A DNA stretch of 63,544 bases from Formivibrio sp. Lineage in GTDB: Bacteria > Pseudomonadota > Gammaproteobacteria > Burkholderiales > Chitinibacteraceae. The stretch lies in the NCBI GenBank assembly GCA_031291275.1, contig JARLJJ010000500.1:1-63544 (forward strand), written 5' to 3'. Every line of letters starts with the position of its first letter. Within the stretch, counting starts at the first letter, position 1. Positions 19,996 to 27,775 of the stretch are shown here, piece after piece. A program made the translations under genes and the position numbers. Under the pieces are notes generated by a model. It worked only from the letters and a program-made list of their open reading frames with translations, was not told the DNA's origin and did not search any database.

Positions 19996-21630
19996 TCAAA
20001 TTTCATAACCCAGTCCCTTCAGGTTCTTGCGGATGGCGGCTTCCAGTCGCGTGCTTTCCGCGAATTGCTCGCTCAGTGCTGCGGTGAGACGGGCCATCTT
20101 GTCCTCGAAAAGTTCGCTGTCAGCTTCCTGCTCGGCAGCGCCAACGTATCGGCCGGGGGTGAGCACATAGTCGCTTTTGCGGATGTCTGCGAGCGTGGTG
20201 GCTTTGCAGAAGCCGGCTTCGTCGGCGTAACCCGTACCTTTTTTCCAGGCATGAAAGGTGTTGGCGACTTTGGCGATGTCCTCTGGCTTGAAGTCGCGCA
20301 GCACGCGGTCCTTCATGTAGCCGAGATTGCGGGCGTCGATAAAGAGGGTTTCGCCACGGCGTGCGCGTGTGCCGTTGCGTTCGGCCTTGCTGCGCGTGAG
20401 GAACCAGATGCAGGCGGGAATCTGCGTATTGGTAAAGAGCTGCCCAGGCAGTGCGACCATGCATTCGACCAGATCGGCTTCGACGATAGTCTTGCGGATT
20501 TCGCCTTCGTTGTTGGTATTGCTGCTCATCGAACCATTGGCCAGCAGCAGCGCCATGCTGCCATGCGAGGCGAGGTGGTGGATCATGTGCTGCAGCCACG
20601 CGAAATTGGCGTTGCCGTCGGGGGGTACGCCGTATTTCCAGCGCGGGTCATCTTCCTTCACGCCTTCTTTCCACGCTTTCATGTTGAAAGGCGGATTGGC
20701 CATGATGAAATCAGCGCGCAGGTCCGGGTGCTGCGGGCGCGTGTAGGTGCTGGCGGGTTCTTTGCCAAAGTCAAAGTCCAGCCCGCGAATGGCCATGTTC
20801 ATGGAGGCCAGGCGCCAGGTAGTGGGGTTGAACTCTTGCCCGTAAATGCTGATTTGACCGATCCTGCCGCCGTGTTCAACCACAAAACGTTCACTCTGTA
20901 CAAAGAAACCACCCGAGCCGCAGCAGGGGTCGTACACCCGGCCTTCAAATGGTTCCAGCATTTCAACGATCAGGCCGACGATGCTCTTGGGCGTGTAGAA
21001 CTCGCCACTACGTTTGCCGGCGGCAATCGAGAATTCACCGAGGAAATACTCGTAAATATGACCGAGGATGTCTTTGGCCTTGAGCGCGCCGTGGTTGAAC
21101 GGGATTTTGGAAAACTCGTCAATCAGGCCGGGCAGGGCTTCGTCCACGCGCCAGCGGGCGTAGCTTTTGTCGAGCACGCCTTTGAGCTTGGGGTTGTCTT
21201 TTTCCACTGCCTCCAGCGCGTCGTCCAGCAGGCGGCCGATGCCTTTGAACTTGTACTCATAGGTCTTGCCGTTTTTGACAGTGAGCACGCTGTCAATGGC
21301 GACCTTGGCGTTGTCTTTGAGGAAATCCCAGCGCGCCAGGGCCGGCACCCAGAAGACGTTGGTTTCGGTGTAGTAGTCGCGCGCTTCCAGCTCTTGCTCG
21401 ATTAGCTCGCCAGCATCGTCGCCCAAATAGTAGTCATTGGCGGGATCTTTGAAAGCGGCTTCGAGTTCGGTGCGGCGTTCTTTGAAGGCATCGGAGATGT
21501 ATTTCAAGAACACCAAACCAAGCACGACGTGCATGTATTCGCTGGGATTGACGTTGGAACGCAGCCGGTCGGCCGCATTCCACAGTTGTTTGTCGAGATC
21601 GTTCAGGAACTGTTGCTCTTCTGTATTCAT
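19996..21630 (-). CDS. hsdM: Type I restriction-modification methyltransferase subunit M
   Basis: A 544-residue N6-adenine methyltransferase. It has the HsdM N-terminal helical domain, GEFYTPKSIVGLIVEML, the SAM-binding DPCCGSGGFFVQS motif and the catalytic NPPF (FIMANPPFNMK). It is the first gene of the hsdM-yhcG-hsdS-hsdR operon. With two M and one S subunit it forms the modification enzyme. Length and motifs are complete. Confidence 0.96.
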   Translation of the reverse strand: MNTEEQQFLNDLDKQLWNAADRLRSNVNPSEYMHVVLGLVFLKYISDAFKERRTELEAAFKDPANDYYLGDDAGELIEQELEARDYYTETNVFWVPALARWDFLKDNAKVAIDSVLTVKNGKTYEYKFKGIGRLLDDALEAVEKDNPKLKGVLDKSYARWRVDEALPGLIDEFSKIPFNHGALKAKDILGHIYEYFLGEFSIAAGKRSGEFYTPKSIVGLIVEMLEPFEGRVYDPCCGSGGFFVQSERFVVEHGGRIGQISIYGQEFNPTTWRLASMNMAIRGLDFDFGKEPASTYTRPQHPDLRADFIMANPPFNMKAWKEGVKEDDPRWKYGVPPDGNANFAWLQHMIHHLASHGSMALLLANGSMSSNTNNEGEIRKTIVEADLVECMVALPGQLFTNTQIPACIWFLTRSKAERNGTRARRGETLFIDARNLGYMKDRVLRDFKPEDIAKVANTFHAWKKGTGYADEAGFCKATTLADIRKSDYVLTPGRYVGAAEQEADSELFEDKMARLTAALSEQFAESTRLEAAIRKNLKGLGYEI

Positions 21631-21793
21631 GATTGTTCGATCAAAATATCAGTGCCGGAAAATTTTGTTGTCAGAATTATCAGGCCGGCAAGCAAGAACT
21701 GTACAGATTTATATCCAAAACAAGCTTTTCGTATGCATACCTATTCAGTGGCTGAATATCGCTCTTTGATCGGGGCTAATGCTTGGGCAACAA

Positions 21794-21824
21794 AAACCCG
21801 CAAAGCCTTGAACTATGCGGGTTT
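21794..21824 (-). terminator. Terminator of the ancestral tRNA-Leu, now behind the oldest att copy
   Basis: A 9-bp stem AAACCCGCA / TGCGGGTTT with a 13-base loop. Read on the minus strand it is followed by a T-run (GTTTTTG). It lies just beyond the tRNA-3' copy at 21858 in the tRNA's direction of transcription, so it is probably the original chromosomal terminator of tRNA-Leu(CAA). Confidence 0.65.
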
Positions 21825-21857
21825 GATGAACTTCTTTGGACTGCTTTGTACTGTATT

Positions 21858-21913
21858 CTGGTGCCGGGGTCGGACTCGAACCGACACCTCTTTCAACGGG
21901 GGATTTTGAATCC
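21858..21913 (-). repeat. att copy 1: degenerate 3' half of tRNA-Leu(CAA)
   Basis: Fifty-six bases match the 3' half of the intact tRNA at 40916-40972 from the CCA end to the anticodon loop, with one missing C in the acceptor stem and one substitution in the variable arm. It marks the outer boundary of the tandem integrated elements. Confidence 0.88.
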
Positions 21914-22088
21914 GATTTTTAGGGCGTGATTGACCGTTATTGGTCGATCGCACTGGGTTCGCGCCGTCATTTCCCCCGCAGCCTCGGGATGGGGAAGTCG
22001 CTTTTATTCGTTAGTGACTGTCTTTGCGGTCGTCATTTTGTCGTCACTCCTGCGCTGGCGATGCGCGTAGAACATCATGATGGTGAAT

Positions 22089-22119
22089 TTGCAAACTATC
22101 CGCAACTTGCGTATAGTTT
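22089..22119 (+). promoter_or_regulatory. Promoter and palindromic operator of the toxin-antitoxin operon
   Basis: A -35 TTGCAA (22089-22094) and -10 TATAGT (22112-22117) are separated by exactly 17 bases. An inverted repeat at 22093-22119 has 13-base arms (AAACTATCCGCAA, centre C, then TTGCGTATAGTTT) with one mismatch. It covers the spacer and -10, so a bound antitoxin would block polymerase. The predicted transcript starts at or next to the toxin ATG. Confidence 0.85.
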
Positions 22120-22123
22120 TTGT

Positions 22124-22468
22124 ATGAAAGCAACCTTTATCGAACTGCCACCGTTTGCGCGTTATCGCCAAGACTATCTGGATGATGATGCCTTCAGCGG
22201 CCTGCAGAAATTCTTGCTTGGCCAGCCTGATGCTGGTGATGTTATTCAGGGAACGGGTGGATTACGCAAGGTTCGCTTCGCGGATGCCAAGCGAGGTAAA
22301 GGAAAACGTGGTGGCCTGCGTGTTATCTATTACTGGTGGTTGGGTGGTGGCCAGTTCTGGTTGTTTACCCTGTATGACAAAGATGAAGCCAGTGATCTTA
22401 GCCCCGACGAGCGCAAGGCATTAAAAGCGATGTTGGAAAAGGAAATCGAGGTAAGGAGTCAATCATGA
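22124..22468 (+). CDS. RelE/HigB-superfamily toxin
   Basis: A 114-residue toxin of the RelE/ParE/HigB superfamily, probably a ribosome-dependent or free mRNA interferase. Core segments are GTGGLRKVRFADAKRGKGKRGGLRVIYYWW and FTLYDKDEASDLSPDERKAL, both typical. ATG at 22124 is chosen: the longer open frame starts upstream of the promoter. It overlaps the antitoxin gene as ATGA. Toxin-first order is that of the higBA group. Confidence 0.88.
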   Translation: MKATFIELPPFARYRQDYLDDDAFSGLQKFLLGQPDAGDVIQGTGGLRKVRFADAKRGKGKRGGLRVIYYWWLGGGQFWLFTLYDKDEASDLSPDERKALKAMLEKEIEVRSQS

Positions 22469-22776
22469 AACGTAATCTGTTCGCGGAATTGACCGAAGGT
22501 ATGAACGCACTGCGCGATGAGCGAGAAGGCAAAGTAACTCTTCGCAAGCATGCGGTTGAGCGCAAAGAAACCCCAAGCGTAAGCGCTGAAGAGGTGGTGG
22601 CTCTGCGCACCCGCTTGCACTTATCACGCTCTGTTTTTGCCCGTTACCTGCGTACAAACGAGCGGACGCTCGAAAATTGGGAGCAAGGGCGAGCCAAACC
22701 GAATGCGCAAGCGACGCTGCTGATTAAAATGGTCGAGCGTTACCCGGATACGGTTGAGCGACTCGCAGCAATTTGA
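22465..22776 (+). CDS. HigA/NadS-type HTH antitoxin
   Basis: A 103-residue antitoxin with a C-terminal Xre-type helix-turn-helix (LRTRLHLSRSVFARYLRTNERTLENWEQGRAKPN), matching the NadS/HigA families. It neutralises the upstream toxin and should bind the palindrome at 22093-22119 for autoregulation. It is preceded by AAGGAG inside the toxin end. Being translated from the second cistron by overlap keeps toxin and antitoxin linked. Confidence 0.88.
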   Translation: MKRNLFAELTEGMNALRDEREGKVTLRKHAVERKETPSVSAEEVVALRTRLHLSRSVFARYLRTNERTLENWEQGRAKPNAQATLLIKMVERYPDTVERLAAI

Positions 22777-22894
22777 ATAAGGGGCCATTGGCCCCAGAAC
22801 ACGTGGAAGAAGCCCGTCGATTGAATCCGTTGGCAATTGAAAAAGTGATGGCCGCTTAAATCTGCGTCGTCATTTTTGAGATACTGGAAAGAAC

Positions 22895-22924
22895 AAAAGG
22901 GTTACGTTTTCACGTAACCCTTTT
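22895..22924. terminator. Strong hairpin terminator adjacent to att copy 2
   Basis: A 12-bp perfect stem AAAAGGGTTACG / CGTAACCCTTTT with a 6-base loop and T-rich flanks on both strands. It can end the toxin-antitoxin transcript on the plus strand. On the minus strand it is the terminator that would serve the tRNA copy at 22934. Confidence 0.85.
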
Positions 22925-22933
22925 GTTTTACTA

Positions 22934-22991
22934 ACTGGTGCCCGGGGTCGGACTCGAACCGACACGCCTTTCAGCGGGGGATTTTGAATCC
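22934..22991 (-). repeat. att copy 2: 58-bp copy of tRNA-Leu(CAA) 3' half
   Basis: Matches 40915-40972 over 58 bases with two substitutions, from just outside the CCA to the anticodon stem, then diverges. It is the left attachment site of the 18-kb element and the right boundary of the mini-element. Confidence 0.93.
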
Positions 22992-23053
22992 ACCTTCGAA
23001 TTCGGTATAACTTCTTTGTAGACAATGGGTTAGGTTGCTAATAAGGTATTTTC

Positions 23054-23070
23054 TGGTCAATTTTGGTCAA
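23054..23070 (+). promoter_or_regulatory. Left arm-type repeats: two TGGTCAA motifs 10 bp apart
   Basis: TGGTCAA occurs at 23054-23060 and 23064-23070, one helical turn apart, between the left att and the recombinase start. The same motif pair with the same 10-bp period occurs at the other end (40828-40844). This fits arm-type binding sites of the recombinase, which here would also autoregulate its own gene. Confidence 0.6.
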
Positions 23071-23082
23071 GAGGTATTTCTA

Positions 23083-24180
23083 ATGGCAAAGCGTAAAATT
23101 CAGGATGAAAACATTGTCGAACGCAACATCACACAGCGTTGCGGCGGATACTCTTTCAGAGTCCGCATTACGGTTTCAGGTGTTCGAATAGATGAAACAT
23201 TTGAAACACTTGAAGATGCGCGAGCATTCCGTGACAGAAAGCGAGCTGACTTGGCGATGGACCCTACAACTAAGCTTGTCCTCCAAAAGCGTGAAGTTAA
23301 CCGGGAAGCACTTAAGCTAACGTTGGGGATTTTGCTCAATCGCTATGCCGCCGAAGTAACTGTTGGCAAGAAAGGCAGCCGTACTGAGCTGCATCGAATC
23401 AGGAAACTTTCCCGTTTTGAAATTGCGTTGTTACCCGTTCAGTTGGTTGATAGATCAGCCCTCAATCGATTCATGGATGATGGCCGACAAGAGCAGTGGA
23501 CTGAGTGCACGCTGCGGAAGTACGTCATGTTGATTTCTGCCGTCTTCACAACAGCCGTGAAACGCTGGGACTACTCCTTGGAAAATCCTGTCAGATTGAT
23601 TGAAGTGCCAAGTAACGGCGCTTCGCGGTGTCGACGACTTGAAGCAGGTGAGTACGAAAGGCTGTTGCTAGCGATGCGCGAATGTCGTAATCCATACATG
23701 GAAACGCTTTTTGTACTGGCGGTGGAGACTGCCGCTCGGCGTGGAGAGTTACTCAAGCTGGGGTGGGGCAACGTTTACTTGGACAAAGCAACAGCGCTGC
23801 TGATGGATACGAAGAATGGGGACGACAGAGTTATCCCATTGTCTTCTTTGGCGGTAAAAAGCTTGAGTAGCTTACCTCGCTCAATCGATGGGCGGGTGTT
23901 TCCGCTCAAGGATTATCAAGTACGAAGTGCCTTTGAGCTGGCTGTGTTGAGAGCGCGAAAGCGGTATGAGGCAGAGTGTCAAAAAAATTCAGTAACCCCA
24001 CAACCCGATTACTTGATGAACCTACGCTTCCATGACTTAAGGCATGAAGCGACGACACGATTGTTTGAGAAGGGGTTTGACATGCTGGAGGCCGCAAGCG
24101 TTACCGGGCACAAGACACTGGCTATGCTGAAGAGATACACACACTTAAGGGCAGAGGACTTGGCAAGAAAACTGGGTTAA
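23083..24180 (+). CDS. int: Tyrosine recombinase, site-specific integrase
   Basis: A 365-residue phage-type integrase. The catalytic set is complete: R219 (TAARRGELLKL), K244 (DTKNGDD), H317 and R320 (HDLRHEATTR), H343 (VTGHKT) and Y352 (KRYTHL). An N-terminal arm-binding region precedes the core-binding domain. ATG at 23083 is chosen because AGAGG lies upstream. The longer TTG-started frame covers the TGGTCAA repeats. Its place beside the tRNA-derived att makes it the probable integrase of the 18-kb element. It reads inward, away from the att. Confidence 0.93.
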   Translation: MAKRKIQDENIVERNITQRCGGYSFRVRITVSGVRIDETFETLEDARAFRDRKRADLAMDPTTKLVLQKREVNREALKLTLGILLNRYAAEVTVGKKGSRTELHRIRKLSRFEIALLPVQLVDRSALNRFMDDGRQEQWTECTLRKYVMLISAVFTTAVKRWDYSLENPVRLIEVPSNGASRCRRLEAGEYERLLLAMRECRNPYMETLFVLAVETAARRGELLKLGWGNVYLDKATALLMDTKNGDDRVIPLSSLAVKSLSSLPRSIDGRVFPLKDYQVRSAFELAVLRARKRYEAECQKNSVTPQPDYLMNLRFHDLRHEATTRLFEKGFDMLEAASVTGHKTLAMLKRYTHLRAEDLARKLG

Positions 24181-24256
24181 CATCATTGGTAAGTTTTGTG
24201 TGTATTTTATTAATCAATGCTGACAATGTTTGGTGGATATTTGTTTGGGGAAATCA

Positions 24257-24751
24257 ATGCCGCTATTGTATAAAGTAATTGCGTTCGCTCTAGGTCTAAT
24301 TTTTGTTTTCGGTGGAGTATCGTTCATTGTCTCCGGACATTTCATCGGAGGGATAATTATTATCGGTTTAGTTGGATTGATTTTCTATTTCATTATTAAA
24401 GGCGAAAATAAACTCACAGCACTTCTAGCTGAAATCAATCAACGTCACAGCACCCTATTTAACCGCGATAATGGGTTTGGTATGGGCTCGTGCATTTTCT
24501 TCGATTCGGAAAATAGAAAAGTTCTCCTTACAAATGGGAAGGATTCGCGCATGGAAGATTTTTCGTTCATTCGTAGTTGGGAGCTCAAGTGGATAGAAAA
24601 ATGTAATTTGCGGACTGGTTCTATTTCTTATGAGAAAGTTCGTATCGAAATTCAGACCAACGATTATAATTCCCCATTCATAAAATTTTCATTATTTTCA
24701 AAGACACAGGGTGATTTTTGGCTCGCTAGACTCAATATTTTATTGGGCTAG
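24257..24751 (+). CDS. Small membrane-anchored protein of unknown function
   Basis: A 164-residue protein with two N-terminal membrane segments (about residues 5-25 and 28-48) followed by a soluble domain of about 110 residues rich in beta-strand-like alternation (RKVLLTNGKDSRMEDFSFIRSWELKWIE). This layout recalls small PH-like or DUF4755-type membrane proteins, but I cannot name a family. ATG at 24257 has GGGGA upstream. The gene is AT-rich compared with the chromosome, a sign of transfer. Confidence 0.6.
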   Translation: MPLLYKVIAFALGLIFVFGGVSFIVSGHFIGGIIIIGLVGLIFYFIIKGENKLTALLAEINQRHSTLFNRDNGFGMGSCIFFDSENRKVLLTNGKDSRMEDFSFIRSWELKWIEKCNLRTGSISYEKVRIEIQTNDYNSPFIKFSLFSKTQGDFWLARLNILLG

Positions 24752-25085
24752 AAATACGTTTTTAGCGATATTGTTTAATTCCGTATTTGGCCATGCTCGC
24801 CAGGGTGCGGCTATTGGATTGCCGCTGTTGATTTCCACAATATGTTGCGATATGCCGTAGATTTACGAGTTTTGTTTTTAATTGTATAAGGCGCTTTGCG
24901 ATGGCGATCCGAAATTAATTTAAGAGGTACGTGTCAATCTAATTGCTGTTGTTGAAATAGCGACCGATAGGCTTCTTATGTGCGAGCTTACAATAATGTT
25001 GCTTAGCTTTAACTCATTGCTGTTTTTGCCAAAAAATGCATCTGTGGGCAACTTGCAGAAGTATTTGCCATGAAGGAGATGTTTG
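24752..25085. other. Non-coding AT-rich gap in the cargo region
   Basis: About 330 bases without a supported gene. The only notable element is the strong AAGGAG ribosome site at 25073-25078 serving the next gene. No repeat or hairpin of note was found. Confidence 0.5.
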
Positions 25086-25346
25086 ATGTTCTCGCACATG
25101 GTTCCAATCAAGAAGGCGCATCATAGTGCACGAGGTAACGACTACGAGCTTTTCGTGTATCAGGTTCAAGAATCGGGCGAGTACCGAATCTACATTTCCA
25201 AGAGCGGATTTGGTGTCGGCGACATATTCACTGCCACCCAAGAGATAGTCCACGACGTACAGCAGGTCGCTGGGCACGATATTGTCGAAAATCTTCTGTG
25301 TACCGCCAAATGTGACATAGACAGAAATGAATTCGGCCTCTATTAA
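25086..25346 (+). CDS. Hypothetical protein, 86 residues
   Basis: The start ATG at 25086 is strongly supported by AAGGAG seven bases upstream. The product is a small soluble protein with alternating strand pattern (YELFVYQVQESGEYRIYISKSGFGVGDIF) and a cysteine pair near the C-terminus (LLCTAKCDIDRNEF). No family is recognised. It lies between two unrelated unknown cargo genes on the same strand. Confidence 0.55.
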   Translation: MFSHMVPIKKAHHSARGNDYELFVYQVQESGEYRIYISKSGFGVGDIFTATQEIVHDVQQVAGHDIVENLLCTAKCDIDRNEFGLY

Positions 25347-25435
25347 GGAGCCTAGCCCATCATCTCCTGGACGCTGTGCGATAAAGCCGCGCAGTGCTGG
25401 TTAGCTCTATGTGGGGCAGCTTGAATAAGCACTAA

Positions 25436-26167
25436 ATGAAAATTGAGCAAAAGAAGCTACTGCAACAGGAGCCCCGTCTTATCGAGAGGTATATCCGCCT
25501 GCAAATGTTCAGATACGCAAAACGGGTGTCGCGGTTCATCATGCGACGAGTACTTAATTTTAAAGAGCGAGAAAGAAAACGGGCTGTAGCGATCATACTT
25601 AGTGAGTTTGCGAAACAGATAGCTAAAAATCGAAAATATGGATTTGAGTCGTCAGCTGTTCTATTAAACCTTGGTCTTTTCTTTCTTATTGCCGATAGAG
25701 ATATTCAGTCTGTCAAAATAGATGCACTTACACATCCAGACCCATGGAAGCGATCGCTTTGTTCCAGAATTATTCTTCTCACAATTCACGAACTAGATAT
25801 GGATAAAGTGGCAGGTGGTAAATTACGGTCCGCGCTTGAGAATGCAGGCGTTTCTGAAGAGGCTAAACGCCAAGCTACGCAGGCGCTCCGATCCATTCGT
25901 GGTGCACAGAAAAATGCGCAAAATAAATTTGCGTTTTTACGTAATGCCACTATTGCTCATAGAGACCAAGATGCTCTTTTACAGTACCAATCTATAACCC
26001 AGATCGATGAAATGGAAGTGCTTAGAATTGCAAGTGATTTCTATAATGGCACTCGCTTATTTCTTGACGTTCTACCGAACTTAGTACTCCAGGTGGGCAC
26101 GTTTCCTGGGCTAATTAATCAGCTAAAAGCTAGCTCGGATATAAATGCAGAGAAACTTAATACATAA
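25436..26167 (+). CDS. Unknown all-helical protein with a HEPN-like R-x5-H motif
   Basis: A 243-residue, apparently all-alpha, basic protein. Near residue 169 it has FLRNATIAHRDQDALLQY, in which R169 and H175 form an R-x5-H pair preceded by helix, the arrangement of the catalytic motif in HEPN ribonucleases and HEPN-like domains. This resemblance is inferred from one motif only. There is no ribosome site of note before the ATG. Its place among AT-rich cargo in a mobile element would fit a defence or growth-control role. Confidence 0.5.
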   Translation: MKIEQKKLLQQEPRLIERYIRLQMFRYAKRVSRFIMRRVLNFKERERKRAVAIILSEFAKQIAKNRKYGFESSAVLLNLGLFFLIADRDIQSVKIDALTHPDPWKRSLCSRIILLTIHELDMDKVAGGKLRSALENAGVSEEAKRQATQALRSIRGAQKNAQNKFAFLRNATIAHRDQDALLQYQSITQIDEMEVLRIASDFYNGTRLFLDVLPNLVLQVGTFPGLINQLKASSDINAEKLNT

Positions 26168-26363
26168 GCATCACCAACGTATGCAGCAAAACTTTTCAAT
26201 AAATTTTTATAGCCAAAATATGCGTATTTTGAATTTATCACTAATGGTCGCCGCCCCTTGAATTATTGGGCATCACAGGAGTTGCTCGCATGAGCCTTAG
26301 CAGGATGGTGAAAAACCCTTAACAGGCCGGTGAATTAATAAAATATATTTTTCAGGGGGTGCA

Positions 26364-27089
26364 ATGAAAAATTTTCTGATAGAAAATAAAATATTCTTTG
26401 AGATTTTTACTTCAATATTATTGGGAGTAATGGCGATCGTTGTGTCCGTTCAGGCTAATTTAATCGCAAAGGCACAGTTAGCGTTAGCTGATGAGTCTAA
26501 AAATTTAACCATGCTTCAACATCTTCCTGAAATTAAAGCAAAATTTGAGTATGTGGACTCTGAAAAAAGATGGCGAAAAGAAAGACTTGTTATTTCAAAT
26601 GTTGGTGATGAAATGCACGAATTTAGTTCTTACGAAATTGCCTTTGTTTCACTTAAAGAGCTTCAGTTGTTGCATAAAAACCAAGAGCCTGACCCCAGTA
26701 TGCACTTAAAGAAAGCAAGAATTCCATTGGCTGAATATTTCCCAAATGTTAGCTTTGGAGTTAATCAAGATAAAGGGGTTATATGCACCATGGATGTTGA
26801 TAATACTAACCTACTAGATAAAAATTTGGGAGAATTTGAAAATCTATATTTAACCAATAATAAATCTATGAATAGTAATATTGAAAGGTTTTTAAGGGTG
26901 GGGTACAAGGATAAGTTCAGGAAAAAGCACGTTGAATATTTAAAATTTGGTCCTGCAGGTGAATCTATACCGATGAATATTGAAGAAGGTGTTGAAGTAT
27001 TCAAAGAATATGAAGCAAAAAATATGCTTAATTTCACAAAATCTACTGCAAAAGACATTAATATTCTTTGGCTGAAATACGGAGCATAA
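26364..27089 (+). CDS. Unknown protein with one N-terminal membrane helix
   Basis: A 241-residue protein beginning with a membrane helix (about residues 11-30, FEIFTSILLGVMAIVVSVQA) followed by a coiled-coil-like stretch and a soluble domain (RLVISNVGDEMHEFSSYEIAFVSLKEL). The ATG has GGGGG seven bases upstream. It is among the most AT-rich genes in the window and ends just before a strong bidirectional terminator. No family is recognised. The layout resembles membrane-tethered sensor or effector proteins of genomic islands. Confidence 0.55.
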   Translation: MKNFLIENKIFFEIFTSILLGVMAIVVSVQANLIAKAQLALADESKNLTMLQHLPEIKAKFEYVDSEKRWRKERLVISNVGDEMHEFSSYEIAFVSLKELQLLHKNQEPDPSMHLKKARIPLAEYFPNVSFGVNQDKGVICTMDVDNTNLLDKNLGEFENLYLTNNKSMNSNIERFLRVGYKDKFRKKHVEYLKFGPAGESIPMNIEEGVEVFKEYEAKNMLNFTKSTAKDINILWLKYGA

Positions 27090-27116
27090 AGATTATATGT
27101 TGAGCGGAAAAAACAA

Positions 27117-27137
27117 AGCCCTGCATTGCAGGGCTTT
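27117..27137. terminator. Bidirectional terminator closing the left cargo region
   Basis: A near-perfect GC-rich palindrome AGCCCTGCA / TGCAGGGCT with A-rich sequence on one side and TTTT on the other. It separates the plus-strand cargo genes from the minus-strand gene block that follows. Confidence 0.88.
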
Positions 27138-27146
27138 TCCTTGGCC

Positions 27147-27329
27147 TCACTTCGCACGACGGTACCGCCACGGCTCTTGTTGCTTCAGATATTCGCCAAT
27201 TTCAATAGCGAGCTTCACACGGGCATCAAATCCCCGTTTGTCCTCGCTTTGGTGTGGCTGCTGTTGTGACTGGCGCTTAGCATAAAGCTCCTCGATCAGC
27301 TGCGATACATCTCTTGTCTCCACTCCCAT
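27147..27329 (-). CDS. Small charged protein, 60 residues
   Basis: Starts at ATG 27329 with GAGG five bases upstream (an alternative GTG at 27335 lacks one). The product is glutamine-rich and basic (LIEELYAKRQSQQQPHQ...WRYRRAK) with no recognised domain. It is the last gene of a minus-strand series (29651 to 27147) and ends right before the bidirectional terminator, which supports it as a real gene. Confidence 0.5.
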   Translation of the reverse strand: MGVETRDVSQLIEELYAKRQSQQQPHQSEDKRGFDARVKLAIEIGEYLKQQEPWRYRRAK

Positions 27330-27349
27330 AAACACCTCATAAGTTTATT

Positions 27350-27730
27350 TCAGTTTCCGAATATTCGAGCCCAAAATCCTTTACTGTCCGCCTCGTCCAG
27401 CATGGCCTTGTATTGCCGGATCATTTGTTGGGCCTTCGTGAGCTGCCGTTGAAGGTCTTTGGCTTTATCCTCGCCCGAATTATGTTTTGGTACATGTTGA
27501 AGCTGGATGGATAGATCGATCAGGGTATGTGTTAAATCATCCACGCCAAACCCTGCTTTTTTCGCCGCATCCAATCGCAAAGCGTAATCCCGATGTCCCG
27601 GCAAATTTTTGGCCGCAGGGTAAGACAGCAGCGAATCCAGCACATCGACCAATTTGTCGACGTGCTCCTGTTCCGTGCCGGTCTTTGTGAGCCCGGCAAC
27701 CCATGCCATAAAAATGTCGTTTTGATGCAT
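27350..27730 (-). CDS. Unknown helical protein, about 126 residues
   Basis: ATG at 27730 is chosen because AGGAG sits six bases upstream. An earlier in-frame ATG at 27736 directly abuts that site. The product is predicted helical, with a C-terminal heptad-like stretch (KAKDLQRQLTKAQQMIRQYKAMLDEAD) suggesting a coiled coil. No family is recognised. It follows the second recombinase gene in the same direction. Confidence 0.55.
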   Translation of the reverse strand: MHQNDIFMAWVAGLTKTGTEQEHVDKLVDVLDSLLSYPAAKNLPGHRDYALRLDAAKKAGFGVDDLTHTLIDLSIQLQHVPKHNSGEDKAKDLQRQLTKAQQMIRQYKAMLDEADSKGFWARIFGN

Positions 27731-27775
27731 AATCATCTCCTGTATTGATTGAGGTAAAAGACCTTTAAACGCTGG

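Larger units (their letters stand above)
21858..22934. mobile_element. 1.1-kb mini-element between two tRNA-Leu 3' repeats, carrying only a toxin-antitoxin pair
   Basis: The segment is bounded by att copies 1 and 2 in direct orientation and contains no recombinase, only the higB/higA-like operon and a terminator. It may be the remnant of an earlier island reduced to its addiction module, or a passenger unit mobilised by the recombinase next door at 23083. Between 21914 and 22088 I see no gene, only an inverted GACC/GGTC pair near 21930-21945. Confidence 0.6.
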
